This document shows, piece by piece, positions 54,629 through 63,488 of a stretch of 64,000 nucleotides of DNA; position 1 is the stretch's first letter; every line of letters starts with the position of its first letter. Source of the stretch: Legionella rowbothamii. Lineage in GTDB: Bacteria; Pseudomonadota; Gammaproteobacteria; Legionellales; Legionellaceae. The notes below the pieces were generated by a model. It had not been told where the DNA came from, did no database searches, and saw only the letters and a list, made by a program, of their open reading frames with translations. The stretch covers positions 1-64,000 of the forward strand of contig NZ_CAAAIM010000005.1 in assembly GCF_900639985.1 (NCBI RefSeq), in the 5' to 3' direction. Position numbers and translations under genes: made by a program.

Positions 54629-55903
54629 CTAGCTATTTTGAATCTTATTCACCAATTCAGGCATGGTTTGAATTCTACGATTCTTCGTACTAAAGTCTTT
54701 TTTAATAAAGGGCTGCCATTCCCAATTAGGGCGATCATAATCTTGAAAAAGCTCATTTAAATGAGCAATTAAGGCATCTTTTGCAATTAACTCGGGGGTG
54801 ATTTGGATGCTAAATTGGTTTAAATCATGTTGTTGAATAGTATAGTCGTCAAACTCAAAGGGAAATGAGGCCATTTTTTGGCGAATGAGATCGGCAAAAA
54901 CAGGCTGTATCTTATCCGCTTTGGTAGCATAGCAAATATCACCCACGCGTCCTTCAATTCCCGTTAATTGGGTAAATACACTAGAGGATGGTTCTTCGAT
55001 TAATACATCATCGAGACGATAGCGAATAATCGGTTGGGTAGTACGTAACAGATCGGTAATGATGGGAATAAACCTTCGCTCATCAATCCATTCTTTTTCG
55101 ATAATTAAAAACTCTTCATTCATCAATAAACGATTGTTGTTTTTATCACTAATTGCTAAAAACCCTTCGGTACATTGATAGACCTGTGATACTGAGCAAG
55201 CAAAAGCTTCTGCGATGATGGCTGCATCACGTGGCTCCAAAACTTCAGCTACAGCAAAGATTTTTTGCGGTTTTATTGCTACGCGTTGTTTTGCTAAAGC
55301 TAATAAAACACTTGCAGGTGCCGAGAGGATAGTGGGTTGTAATTGGGTAAGTCGTTCTTTATGGGCAGCAAAACATTCGAGTAAATCAAAAAAATGGAAT
55401 TGAATTTTTTTACTTTTACTTAAAGTGGTATAAAGCTGATTGTTGGCACGTAAGAAAAAGGCAACGCGCTCTTGTTTTTTTAAGCCGTGCGGTAGGGCTT
55501 TAGCCAATAAGATTCCAGCCCATGCATCCCGTTCTTTAGGGCTTGCAAGAAACAATCCCCGATTGCCTGAGGTTCCAGAAGAAAGGCCTACAGCAACATC
55601 CCCAATTAAAGGTGAAAAATCACGTGAATTTTCCGCGCGTAAAGCAACTTCCAGAGCATGATCTTTTTTTATATTTATCGTATTAATTTCGTCAAAATGC
55701 TGCATCATTATTTTTTTATTTATGATGGGCCATTGAATGAATGGTTTGTCTAAATAGGGCTGATAAAAGGGCGATTTCCCTAACGTATTTTTCACCAGTT
55801 TTTTAAACCTTTTTTCCTGATAGGCAGATAATTGCTCGCGGTTACGAAAACACTGGCTTAAGTATTGGGTTTTGAAATAATAATAGAGTAACCTAAGAAT
55901 CAT
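54629..55903 (-). CDS. Adenylate-forming enzyme (F390 synthetase/PaaK-like)
   Basis: 424 residues. LSSGTSGNRGLFLAS is the ATP-binding P-loop-like motif of the adenylate-forming superfamily, IIRYRLDDV the later conserved D motif, and the C-terminal part (about 335-420) a small PaaK-type domain. It resembles the coenzyme F390 synthetase-related group, whose substrates are mostly unknown; an acid would be activated as the acyl-AMP. Last gene of the six-gene operon; its ATG overlaps the metallo-hydrolase stop by 4 nt. Confidence 0.8.
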   Translation of the reverse strand: MILRLLYYYFKTQYLSQCFRNREQLSAYQEKRFKKLVKNTLGKSPFYQPYLDKPFIQWPIINKKIMMQHFDEINTINIKKDHALEVALRAENSRDFSPLIGDVAVGLSSGTSGNRGLFLASPKERDAWAGILLAKALPHGLKKQERVAFFLRANNQLYTTLSKSKKIQFHFFDLLECFAAHKERLTQLQPTILSAPASVLLALAKQRVAIKPQKIFAVAEVLEPRDAAIIAEAFACSVSQVYQCTEGFLAISDKNNNRLLMNEEFLIIEKEWIDERRFIPIITDLLRTTQPIIRYRLDDVLIEEPSSSVFTQLTGIEGRVGDICYATKADKIQPVFADLIRQKMASFPFEFDDYTIQQHDLNQFSIQITPELIAKDALIAHLNELFQDYDRPNWEWQPFIKKDFSTKNRRIQTMPELVNKIQNS

Positions 55904-56727
55904 GAACTTACCTTTTTAATGCGAGCACGTATGAGTTGGCAATGCGCAGGAATAATATCCAGGGCTTGGTTTTGTCGATGTAATTGATGCAACTGAAGAA
56001 TCGTGTTTTGATACGCTTGCTTATCCTCATGGATTAAATAAGTCAGATTACTGGGATAAATTAATTCTTTAAAGGTTTCCTGATGCCAGCAGCTATCGGC
56101 AATTAAAAAGGTTTCTTTATTCTCATTGGCTTTAAAATACAAACCGATTTGTCCTCTAGCATGACCAGGCAAAGATATGGCAATTAATTGGCCATCGTTA
56201 AATAAATCATAGCCAGAAGTAAACGGCGATAATTCCGTAGGTAGAACGATTTCTTGCTTTAGAAGCACTAAGCGCTCATAGAAATCTTTGGGAAGCAAAT
56301 CAGGTAAAAAACCTTTAATTAGCGCACGGATTCCTTTTTTATTATCTATACCACTGATGGCTTGAGGATGACAGACAAACTGGGCATGTGGAAAATCTTT
56401 TAAACCACCAATGTGATCGGCATGAAAATGTGAGATAACAATAGTGCGAATTTCGCTTGCTTGAATGTGCTGCTCTTCCAGTTGTTGTTTTAGGGATTTC
56501 TTTAAAACCACCGGAGTAAGCCGTCGGTAGAGTGAAAAGGGAAATTTTTGAGTAAGCTGGAAGAAGCGATCACTATATCCGGTATCAAATAAAATATACC
56601 CCTGCTGTGGGTGCTTAATTAAAGCGCAAAGTGCAGGGTAGTCACATTGTTGCATACGTCCAGATTTTAGGGTCATTCGCTCGCAATGCTTGCAATACCC
56701 TGCTTCAAATAATTGATATTCAATCAT
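55900..56727 (-). CDS. Metallo-beta-lactamase-fold hydrolase (lactonase/thioesterase-like)
   Basis: 275 residues. H100-x-H102-x-D104-H105 (SHFHADHIGG), H189 and D211 make the binuclear site, with the layout of AHL lactonases (PALCALIKHP, LFDTGYSD). It also has four N-terminal cysteines (C12, C15, C28, C34). In this operon it could release a product from a thioester or open a lactone. Overlaps both neighbours (8 and 4 nt). Confidence 0.8.
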   Translation of the reverse strand: MIEYQLFEAGYCKHCERMTLKSGRMQQCDYPALCALIKHPQQGYILFDTGYSDRFFQLTQKFPFSLYRRLTPVVLKKSLKQQLEEQHIQASEIRTIVISHFHADHIGGLKDFPHAQFVCHPQAISGIDNKKGIRALIKGFLPDLLPKDFYERLVLLKQEIVLPTELSPFTSGYDLFNDGQLIAISLPGHARGQIGLYFKANENKETFLIADSCWHQETFKELIYPSNLTYLIHEDKQAYQNTILQLHQLHRQNQALDIIPAHCQLIRARIKKVSS

Positions 56728-57709
56728 GATGTTGGTACCACTTTGCGAAGCGCTCTATTCCTTGAGAAATACTAAACAACGGCTTATAGCCTAAATCGTT
56801 TTGGGCTGCTTCTATATTTAAAGTTTGTCCTAAAGATAAAACGCCAGCGCTGTATTTCGTTAAGCGGGGCTCCAAATGTATAAATGGTAAACGATAAATT
56901 TTTTCCAAACATGCAGCATAATTTTTGGCTAGGGCATAAGGGATAAACTTAGGGGTAAAGGGTTTTTGCAGCGCATCAAATAATTGCTTCAGTATGTAGA
57001 TTAAGGTTTGGGGCTCATCATTAGTAATATTATATTTATTGCCACAAAATTGAGTGTTTGCTTTAGCTGCTAAGAGTAAGCTTTCTACTACATTATCAAC
57101 ATAGGTAATATCAATAAGGTTCTGTCCACTACCAATAATAGGTAAAACACCTTTGCGTTCGCTTTGTAGTAGGCGGGGGAAAATTGCGCGATCATAGGGC
57201 CCAAAGATGGCGCGAGGTCGGAGAGTGATCACATTAAGATTTTTTTCTCGATAGGCCTTATCAATTAATTCTTCCGCCATTAACTTGGTTTTGACATAAT
57301 GATTTGCGGGTTTTTCCGGTAATGGCTCCAGTTCTTTAATGTTATGTCGTTCGCTAAAATCAAAGTAGATGCTTGGTGATGAAACATGAACTAAACGTGT
57401 TGCTTCTGCAGTGCTGTCAATAACATGCTGTGTTCCCAAAACATTAGCCGTATAAAAATCTTGATAACGTCCCCACGGGCTAGAGAGGGCGGCACAATGG
57501 AATATGGTTTGTGTTTCATGAGGAATTGCTTTTTTTAGTTTTACTTTATCGTGTAAATCTACGTTAATAAAACGCGCCCCTGCGTGCGAAAGGATTTTAC
57601 CCAAAGCTTCATTACGTCCTAAAGCGATGACCTCCATGCCTTGCCCCAGCAAACGCTGAGTTAAATTCAGCCCTAAACATCCTGTCGCCCCTGTAACTAC
57701 AGAAACCAT
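56720..57709 (-). CDS. NAD(P)-dependent epimerase/3-beta-HSD-type reductase
   Basis: 329 residues, extended SDR. GATGCLG at 7-13 binds the cofactor; S110/S111 and Y138-x3-K142 form the catalytic set. The family includes sterol dehydrogenases and OleD, the 2-alkyl-3-ketoacid reductase of bacterial olefin synthesis. It follows the ketosynthase by 2 nt, so reduction of a 3-keto product is the natural guess. Confidence 0.82.
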   Translation of the reverse strand: MVSVVTGATGCLGLNLTQRLLGQGMEVIALGRNEALGKILSHAGARFINVDLHDKVKLKKAIPHETQTIFHCAALSSPWGRYQDFYTANVLGTQHVIDSTAEATRLVHVSSPSIYFDFSERHNIKELEPLPEKPANHYVKTKLMAEELIDKAYREKNLNVITLRPRAIFGPYDRAIFPRLLQSERKGVLPIIGSGQNLIDITYVDNVVESLLLAAKANTQFCGNKYNITNDEPQTLIYILKQLFDALQKPFTPKFIPYALAKNYAACLEKIYRLPFIHLEPRLTKYSAGVLSLGQTLNIEAAQNDLGYKPLFSISQGIERFAKWYQHHD

Positions 57710-57711
57710 TT

Positions 57712-58686
57712 TTAGTACTCCAGAATAAGCCCGCCTGCCGCAATTCCTGCGCCAGTACCTAAAAGTAGCACCAATTGTCCGCGTTGTAATTGCTGAGTGT
57801 CAATTAGGTGGCATAGCGCTGTGGGGATTGATGCAGCAATTTGATTCCCGTGGTGGGGGTAAATGGAGACATACTTTTCTTGCGGAATATTTAGTCTTTT
57901 TTGGATGTGTTGCATAGCCAGTAAGCTGGCTTGATGAGGAATAATCCAATGAATATCGTTCAGTGAAACCTGAGCTTTGTTTAAGAGATTCTCCATCAAA
58001 CTATCTAATAATTTAGAGGCTAATTTAAAGACTTTTTTTCCTTCCATATAGAATAAGGATTGCTCCGCAGTTGGGTTTGGCACGCGTGTACCACCCGCAT
58101 CGATTTTGCATATATTGGCACCGATACTATGAGTTTCATGATGTGCTGAAAGAATACGTTCTCTCCCGTCACTTTGTTCCAAAACACAGGCTGCAGCCCC
58201 ATCGCCAAAAATAGTGCAGGATTCCATATCCTGCCAATTAAGCCCTAGAGAGGCGATTTCGCTAGAAACGATTAAGATTCGTTTAAAACGTCCGCCGGCA
58301 AGCAAATGGGAGGCAATATCTAAGGCGGTGATAAAACTTAGGCAAGTACTATTTACATCAAAACAGGCAATTCCTGATGATTCGAGGCCTAGCTGTTGTT
58401 GAATTAAGGCCGCAGTGCAGGGGATGGCTTGTTCCCCTACGCCACAGGCGCTGATAATTGCATCCAGATCCTTTAAGTTAATCTGAGCTTTTTCTACGGC
58501 AATACGAGCAGCTTGAGCACCCATATAAGAAGTTGTTTCATCCCTAGATGCAAAATATCGTGAAATTAGGCCGGATTTTTTTTGTACACTTCCTTCGGCT
58601 AGCTGAAGTTTGGCATCCAATTCTGTAGATAAAACTTTATTTCTAGGCAAATAACGTCCCATTCCAATAATTTTTACGCTAGACAT
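57712..58686 (-). CDS. FabH/OleA-like ketosynthase III
   Basis: 324 residues from the ATG preceded by AAGGAG (a GTG 9 nt upstream lies within that site). The catalytic triad is C115 (VNSTCLSF), H251 (IIPHQAS) and N281 (HHGNQIAAS), as in FabH. The gene lies in a dedicated operon away from the fatty-acid genes, so a specialised condensation is more likely than general initiation. Overlaps the phosphatase gene by 8 nt. Confidence 0.85.
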   Translation of the reverse strand: MSSVKIIGMGRYLPRNKVLSTELDAKLQLAEGSVQKKSGLISRYFASRDETTSYMGAQAARIAVEKAQINLKDLDAIISACGVGEQAIPCTAALIQQQLGLESSGIACFDVNSTCLSFITALDIASHLLAGGRFKRILIVSSEIASLGLNWQDMESCTIFGDGAAACVLEQSDGRERILSAHHETHSIGANICKIDAGGTRVPNPTAEQSLFYMEGKKVFKLASKLLDSLMENLLNKAQVSLNDIHWIIPHQASLLAMQHIQKRLNIPQEKYVSIYPHHGNQIAASIPTALCHLIDTQQLQRGQLVLLLGTGAGIAAGGLILEY

Positions 58687-59359
58687 TGGTGTCACTCCTT
58701 AAAAAGTTAGCCTTGGCTGGAGGCACTTGTTGTGTAAAAAGATGATAATCTTTAGCAAAAAAGGAACAAGACAGTGCATAAACACCATAAGTAATAAATG
58801 GTGCTGCAAACACATCGATGCTGTAATGGATATGACCAATAAGAACAATACACGCAAAAAAAACACTGGAAAGAAAACAAAAATAGCGAATTTTTTTGTT
58901 ATCCCAAAAAAGTAACATTAGCAAAAAAGGGCCGCCAACATGGCCTGAAAAAAAGAGATCTCCATCAAAGAGGAAAAAAGAAGCTAGATTTTCGGGAATG
59001 GCTAATTCATTTGTTGGAGCACCTAAATGAGTGAGGCATATAAATGCACTGCGCACGAGAATGAACAGGGCGGCAGACTTTGTTACAAAAGGTATTTTTT
59101 CTGGGTGAACAATTATGTAAGTTGTAAAGCCCATCCAGAACAATAGGGCGGCATAAACATGGATAAAAGTAACGTTATGCAGGGGTAAATAGTGCAATAT
59201 CAGATCGTCCACCTGCTGCCCAGCTACCTGCGATGCATATATTCCAGCTTGATTGGCGACAATAAAACTAAAAAGCAGTAAAGAAATGCCGAGCAGGGTT
59301 GTCCAGAGATAATGGGAATCTTGGCAGAGTTCCTTATAATTTGACCATATGATTTTCAT
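58679..59359 (-). CDS. PAP2/sphingomyelin synthase-like membrane phosphatase
   Basis: 226 residues, about six membrane helices. The motifs GDLFFSGHVGG (H140) and GHIHYSIDVFAAP (H178, D182) correspond to the C3 and C4 motifs of the PAP2_C (sphingomyelin synthase) group, which transfers or removes a lipid phosphate head group. It is coupled to the glycosyltransferase by a 4-nt overlap. Confidence 0.82.
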   Translation of the reverse strand: MKIIWSNYKELCQDSHYLWTTLLGISLLLFSFIVANQAGIYASQVAGQQVDDLILHYLPLHNVTFIHVYAALLFWMGFTTYIIVHPEKIPFVTKSAALFILVRSAFICLTHLGAPTNELAIPENLASFFLFDGDLFFSGHVGGPFLLMLLFWDNKKIRYFCFLSSVFFACIVLIGHIHYSIDVFAAPFITYGVYALSCSFFAKDYHLFTQQVPPAKANFLRSDTNV

Positions 59360-60522
59360 TTATTTACTATCTCCTGATAAAGCGCCTCATATCGCTCTAT
59401 AGTGCGTTGAATGTCGTGTTGTTCTGCTAATTCTCTACTTGATTTCCCCATTTGATGGCTTTTTTCCGCATCTGTGAGTAATTCAATCAAATATTTGGTG
59501 AGGGCGTTTACATCATTTTCTGCAAATAGATAACCATTTACTCCTGGAGTTACCAATTCCGGCAGAGCCATAGCATTAACTGCTAACAAGGGTAACCCTG
59601 AGGCAATTGCTTCTAAAGCAACAATGCTTTGTAATTCAACCGGGCAGGCGTTTACGAAACATTGGGCTAAACCGTGTACTTTGGGATAGTCATCATCAGT
59701 TAAATAACCGGTAAAAGTTACATGCTCTCTGAGCCCTAATGTCTGCACTAGATGCTCCAGGCGGGGGCGTTCAGCTCCGTGACCAGTTAATACAAAATGA
59801 GCATCAGCCTGTTGTCTGGCTGCCTGAAATGCATACATTACCATGGATAGATTTTTCTCCTGATCCAGGCGTCCGGTATAAAGCAGAATGGGCTTTTTCG
59901 GTATGGCAAAGCGTTGGCGAATTTGTTGGGCATCCTGGCCTGGTTTAAATTTTTGTAAGTCCACACCACAAGAAATGGCATGAACCTCTTTTCTTAAGTG
60001 CGCTTTTTTGAGTAATTGAGCGGCAGTTTGAGTCGGAGTGGTTACGGCATCGACTTGGGACAACATATCCACAATAATGCGCCAGCAAGTGCGGTTAAAC
60101 CAAGGCTCGAAACGCTTGGGGAGTTTAGTATAGTGGAAAAAATTTTCTGGCATAAAATGGTTTGTCGCCATCATGGGTAAGCCCATTTTCTTGCCAGCTC
60201 GATAACAAATCCCTCCCAGAATAAATTTGCCCTGAAGATGAATGAGGTCAGGTTTAAATTCCTGAATTGCGTTAAGTATTCCCTTTTTAATAAAAAAAGG
60301 AAAACAAACGCGAAAGTTTTTATAGAGAAACACTGGCCAGGAGCGTGCGCCATACAAGCGTACGCCATCATATTCTTGGTAAGCTTGCTTCCCGGTTTTG
60401 GAGGGGCAAATGACTAAAACTTCATGGCCTCTTTTTTGTAACAACGAGGCGAGACGATGTGTGAAATAGGCTCCTCCATTCAAGTCAGGAGGGTAACTGT
60501 CTAATACGGTAATAATTCTCAT
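59356..60522 (-). CDS. GT4-family glycosyltransferase
   Basis: 388 residues, GT-B fold. N-terminal SYPPDLNGGAYFTHRLASLL, then LLYTGRLDQEKNL in the second Rossmann domain and the nucleotide-sugar EALASG-type motif (VALEAIASGLP). Similar enzymes glycosylate diacylglycerol or other lipids at the inner membrane. First gene of the six-gene operon; the ribosome-binding site is weak. Confidence 0.87.
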   Translation of the reverse strand: MRIITVLDSYPPDLNGGAYFTHRLASLLQKRGHEVLVICPSKTGKQAYQEYDGVRLYGARSWPVFLYKNFRVCFPFFIKKGILNAIQEFKPDLIHLQGKFILGGICYRAGKKMGLPMMATNHFMPENFFHYTKLPKRFEPWFNRTCWRIIVDMLSQVDAVTTPTQTAAQLLKKAHLRKEVHAISCGVDLQKFKPGQDAQQIRQRFAIPKKPILLYTGRLDQEKNLSMVMYAFQAARQQADAHFVLTGHGAERPRLEHLVQTLGLREHVTFTGYLTDDDYPKVHGLAQCFVNACPVELQSIVALEAIASGLPLLAVNAMALPELVTPGVNGYLFAENDVNALTKYLIELLTDAEKSHQMGKSSRELAEQHDIQRTIERYEALYQEIVNK

Positions 60523-60586
60523 TAATTAAACTTAAACATTGTCCATGGACTTCTATTGGCTCAATGTGGTCATTAATTGGCCTTTT

Positions 60587-60615
60587 ATAATATCGGTATT
60601 TTGCTTGCAATGCAA
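60587..60615 (-). promoter_or_regulatory. Candidate promoter of the six-gene operon
   Basis: On the minus strand TTGCAT (60615-60610), a 17-bp spacer and TATTAT (60592-60587) form a sigma-70-like promoter about 60 nt before the glycosyltransferase start. Confidence 0.5.
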
Positions 60616-60755
60616 TTATTATTCAAGGCGGGAAAAGACCATGAAAGTTATTTTTTACAATTTTGTTTTTATTATCTGATTTTTCAATGCATTTTCTTAT
60701 AAATTCATGATAGATTAACAGTCATAAATTTATAAGTTGCAAAGGACTGTTGCTA

Positions 60756-62243
60756 GTGGTTGGTTTTAGATCTCACCCAGCGGTGTTTATTGGGGTATTT
60801 TCACTTTCTGTTTTGCAGGTTGGGTGTATGGTCGGGCCTAATTTCCGCTCGCCGCCATTACCACCCGTCAAGCAATATACGGAATCACCATTGCCTGCCA
60901 AGACTGTGAAGACAGCCGGGGTCGGGGGGAAAGCACAAGCCTTTATTAAGAATAAAGACATCCCTCTGTTATGGTGGGAACTTTATCAATCACCTGAAAT
61001 TAATCAATTGGTTCAGGCGGGTTTAGACAATAGTCCTACCTTGGCCTCGGCTTCAGCTGCGCTGCGCCAAGCGAGAGAAAATTGGCGGGTACAAGTCGGT
61101 AATTTGTTACTTCCCGCCATTAATGGCTCTTTCGGTGTAGAGCGTCAACGTTACGCAACAGCGCAAATTGGTACTCCTGGTCAAAGCTCTACGTTCTCCA
61201 TTTATAGTACAGCCTTTAGCGTTTCTTATGTACTTGATGTATTCGGCGGGTCGCGACGAGAACTTGAATCCTTGCGTGCAAAGGTAGATTATCAACAATT
61301 TGAGGAAATCGCGGCGCACCTTACATTGGCCTCCAATATTGTCACTACTGCCGTAAATATTGCATCTTATCAAGCGCAAATTGATGCAACCCGTCGCTTG
61401 ATTAAAATCGAACAAGACTTATTGAATATCTTAAACAGTCAATTTAATGTGGGGGCGGTTTCACGTGCAAATGTATTGACCCAGCAAACTCTACTGGAGC
61501 AATCTAAAGCAACCTTACCGCCATTACAAAAAAGCTTATCTTTAGCGAAGCATTCCTTATCCGTGCTGGTTGGTGAATTTCCTGAGGGGGCTTTACCCAA
61601 GCTTGATTTAAATCGATTAAAACTACCTACCGAATTGCCATTAAGCATTCCTTCAATGTTGGTGCGCCAACGTCCCGATGTGCGGGCTGCGGAGGCGTTG
61701 CTGCATTCCGCTTGCGCACAAGTCGGTGTGGCTACTGCCAATCTTTTCCCGCAGGTATCGTTAACAGGTAATGAGGGGTGGCTTAATATTTCTTGGTCCA
61801 AGCTCTTTACTGGTCCCAACAATGTTTGGTTGATTGGGGCGGCCGTAGCGCAGCCGTTATTTCGTGGGGGCGCCTTATTTGCCCAACGTCGAGCAGCTAT
61901 TGCTGCTTTTGAACAGGCAAAGGCCCAGTACCAACAAACTGTGTTGCAAGCGTTTCAAAATGTGGCTGATGTTTTAAGTGCTATAGAAACAGATGCAAGA
62001 ACATTACAAGCAGATATTCGTGCTGAAGATGCCGCACGCGACGCATTAAAATTGACTGTACAACAATTTCGCCTTGGGGGCGTTAATTATATTAACTTAT
62101 TAAATGCGCAACAACAGTATCAGCAAGCATTGTTAAGTCGTATCCAGGCGCAGACCTTACGTTATACCGATACAGCCGGTTTATTCCAAGCTTTAGGTGG
62201 TGGCTGGTGGCATAAACCCTGGTGTGTAAAAGAATGTCTGTAA
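60756..62243 (+). CDS. Outer-membrane efflux channel (NodT/TolC family, GTG start)
   Basis: 495 residues. GTG at 60756 is 9 nt after AAAGGA, better than a TTG at 60750. The signal peptide ends at VGC, then MVGPNFRSPPLPP as in OprM-type lipoproteins. The second repeat carries RQRPDVRAAEALLHSACAQVGVATANLFPQ. It leads the second RND operon. Confidence 0.9.
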   Translation: MVGFRSHPAVFIGVFSLSVLQVGCMVGPNFRSPPLPPVKQYTESPLPAKTVKTAGVGGKAQAFIKNKDIPLLWWELYQSPEINQLVQAGLDNSPTLASASAALRQARENWRVQVGNLLLPAINGSFGVERQRYATAQIGTPGQSSTFSIYSTAFSVSYVLDVFGGSRRELESLRAKVDYQQFEEIAAHLTLASNIVTTAVNIASYQAQIDATRRLIKIEQDLLNILNSQFNVGAVSRANVLTQQTLLEQSKATLPPLQKSLSLAKHSLSVLVGEFPEGALPKLDLNRLKLPTELPLSIPSMLVRQRPDVRAAEALLHSACAQVGVATANLFPQVSLTGNEGWLNISWSKLFTGPNNVWLIGAAVAQPLFRGGALFAQRRAAIAAFEQAKAQYQQTVLQAFQNVADVLSAIETDARTLQADIRAEDAARDALKLTVQQFRLGGVNYINLLNAQQQYQQALLSRIQAQTLRYTDTAGLFQALGGGWWHKPWCVKECL

Positions 62244-62340
62244 GGGTAGGAGGCGTTATTCTGAAATAAGGCTGAGATCATTAATTTAATGGTCGTGAGG
62301 ATGACGTTTAGGATTTAGATACAAGTTAAGAGAGAATTTC

Positions 62341-63477
62341 TTGAAAAAGCAAATGATAATTATGTTGGTATCCTTGGCGATACTTTTTGGCTTAATTTTT
62401 GGCTGGAAAGCGTTTACAGGACTCATGATGAGACGATATTTTGCGAGTATGGATAATCCGATAATCACGGTATCCACCATGAAAGCAGAAAAGTCTTTAT
62501 GGCAGCCAACGATGAAGGCAGTTGGAAGCTTACGAGCTCGCGTTGGGGTGAATGTTACTACTGAACTCGCAGGCATGGTGAAAACGATTTCGTTTACTCC
62601 CGGAGCTCAAATTGAAAAAGGCACCGTTTTAGTGCAGCTAAATGCGGATGCCGAATTGGGGCAGTTGCATTCCTTACAGGCTCAAGTGGAGTTAGCTAAA
62701 ATTACTTATGAACGGGATAAAGCCCAACTTAAAGTTAATGCAGTGAGCAAACAAGTAGTAGATACTGATTGGTGGAATCTTAAAAATCTGCAAGCACAAG
62801 TAGAGCAGCAAGCTGCCATTGTAGAAAAAAAGACGGTGCGCGCGCCATTTTCAGGGCGATTAGGGATTAATAATGTCAATCCAGGGCAATATCTTAATGT
62901 AGGAGATACAGTCACTGCCTTACAGGATCTAAATATAATTTACGCTGACTTTTTCTTGCCACAGCAATCATTGGCGGATCTGCAACTGGGGCAATCGGTT
63001 TCCGTTTCGGTCGATACCTTTCCAGAGCAAACCTTTAAAGGAAAAATCACGACTATTCAACCTCAAGTCGATGTTAATACACGTAATGTGCAGGTCGAGG
63101 CGACTTTGTTAAATCCTCGTTTCTTATTAAAACCTGGTATGTTTGTGCATACCACCGTAGACGTGCAGTCAAAGCGTAGCTACATCACATTACCTCAATC
63201 GGCAATTAGTTTTAATTCTTACGGGGATATCGTTTATGTCGTTAAAGACAGTGGTAAGAAAGATGATAAAAACCAACCCATGCTTACGGTGCAGCAGGTT
63301 TTTGTTACTTTAGGCGGTACACGGGGGGATCAAGTTGCCGTTTTGAAAGGAATTAATGAAGGAGAAACAATTGTAACCAGTGGGCAGTTAAAGCTTAAGA
63401 ATGGCAGCCGAATTGCGGTGAATAACACCATCCAACCCAGTAATGAGGCGAACCCTCAGGTTACAAATAGACGCTAA
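62341..63477 (+). CDS. RND periplasmic adaptor (MexH-like, TTG start)
   Basis: 378 residues. Anchor at about 5-22, lipoyl halves (VTTELAGMVKTISFTPGAQIEKG and KKTVRAPFSGRLG), hairpin and barrel domains. TTG at 62341 follows AGAGAG. It ends 11 nt before the pump gene. Part of channel-adaptor-pump order. Confidence 0.9.
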   Translation: MKKQMIIMLVSLAILFGLIFGWKAFTGLMMRRYFASMDNPIITVSTMKAEKSLWQPTMKAVGSLRARVGVNVTTELAGMVKTISFTPGAQIEKGTVLVQLNADAELGQLHSLQAQVELAKITYERDKAQLKVNAVSKQVVDTDWWNLKNLQAQVEQQAAIVEKKTVRAPFSGRLGINNVNPGQYLNVGDTVTALQDLNIIYADFFLPQQSLADLQLGQSVSVSVDTFPEQTFKGKITTIQPQVDVNTRNVQVEATLLNPRFLLKPGMFVHTTVDVQSKRSYITLPQSAISFNSYGDIVYVVKDSGKKDDKNQPMLTVQQVFVTLGGTRGDQVAVLKGINEGETIVTSGQLKLKNGSRIAVNNTIQPSNEANPQVTNRR

Positions 63478-63488
63478 GGATTGTATTT

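Noticed and set aside
54563..54760. 65-codon plus-strand ORF
   Set aside because: It starts inside the palindromic repeat and runs antisense into the adenylate-forming enzyme gene.
54629..58686. A standard oleABCD olefin cluster
   Set aside because: There is no alpha/beta-hydrolase OleB, and the adenylate-forming enzyme is PaaK/F390-like rather than OleC-like. Only a functional analogy is kept.
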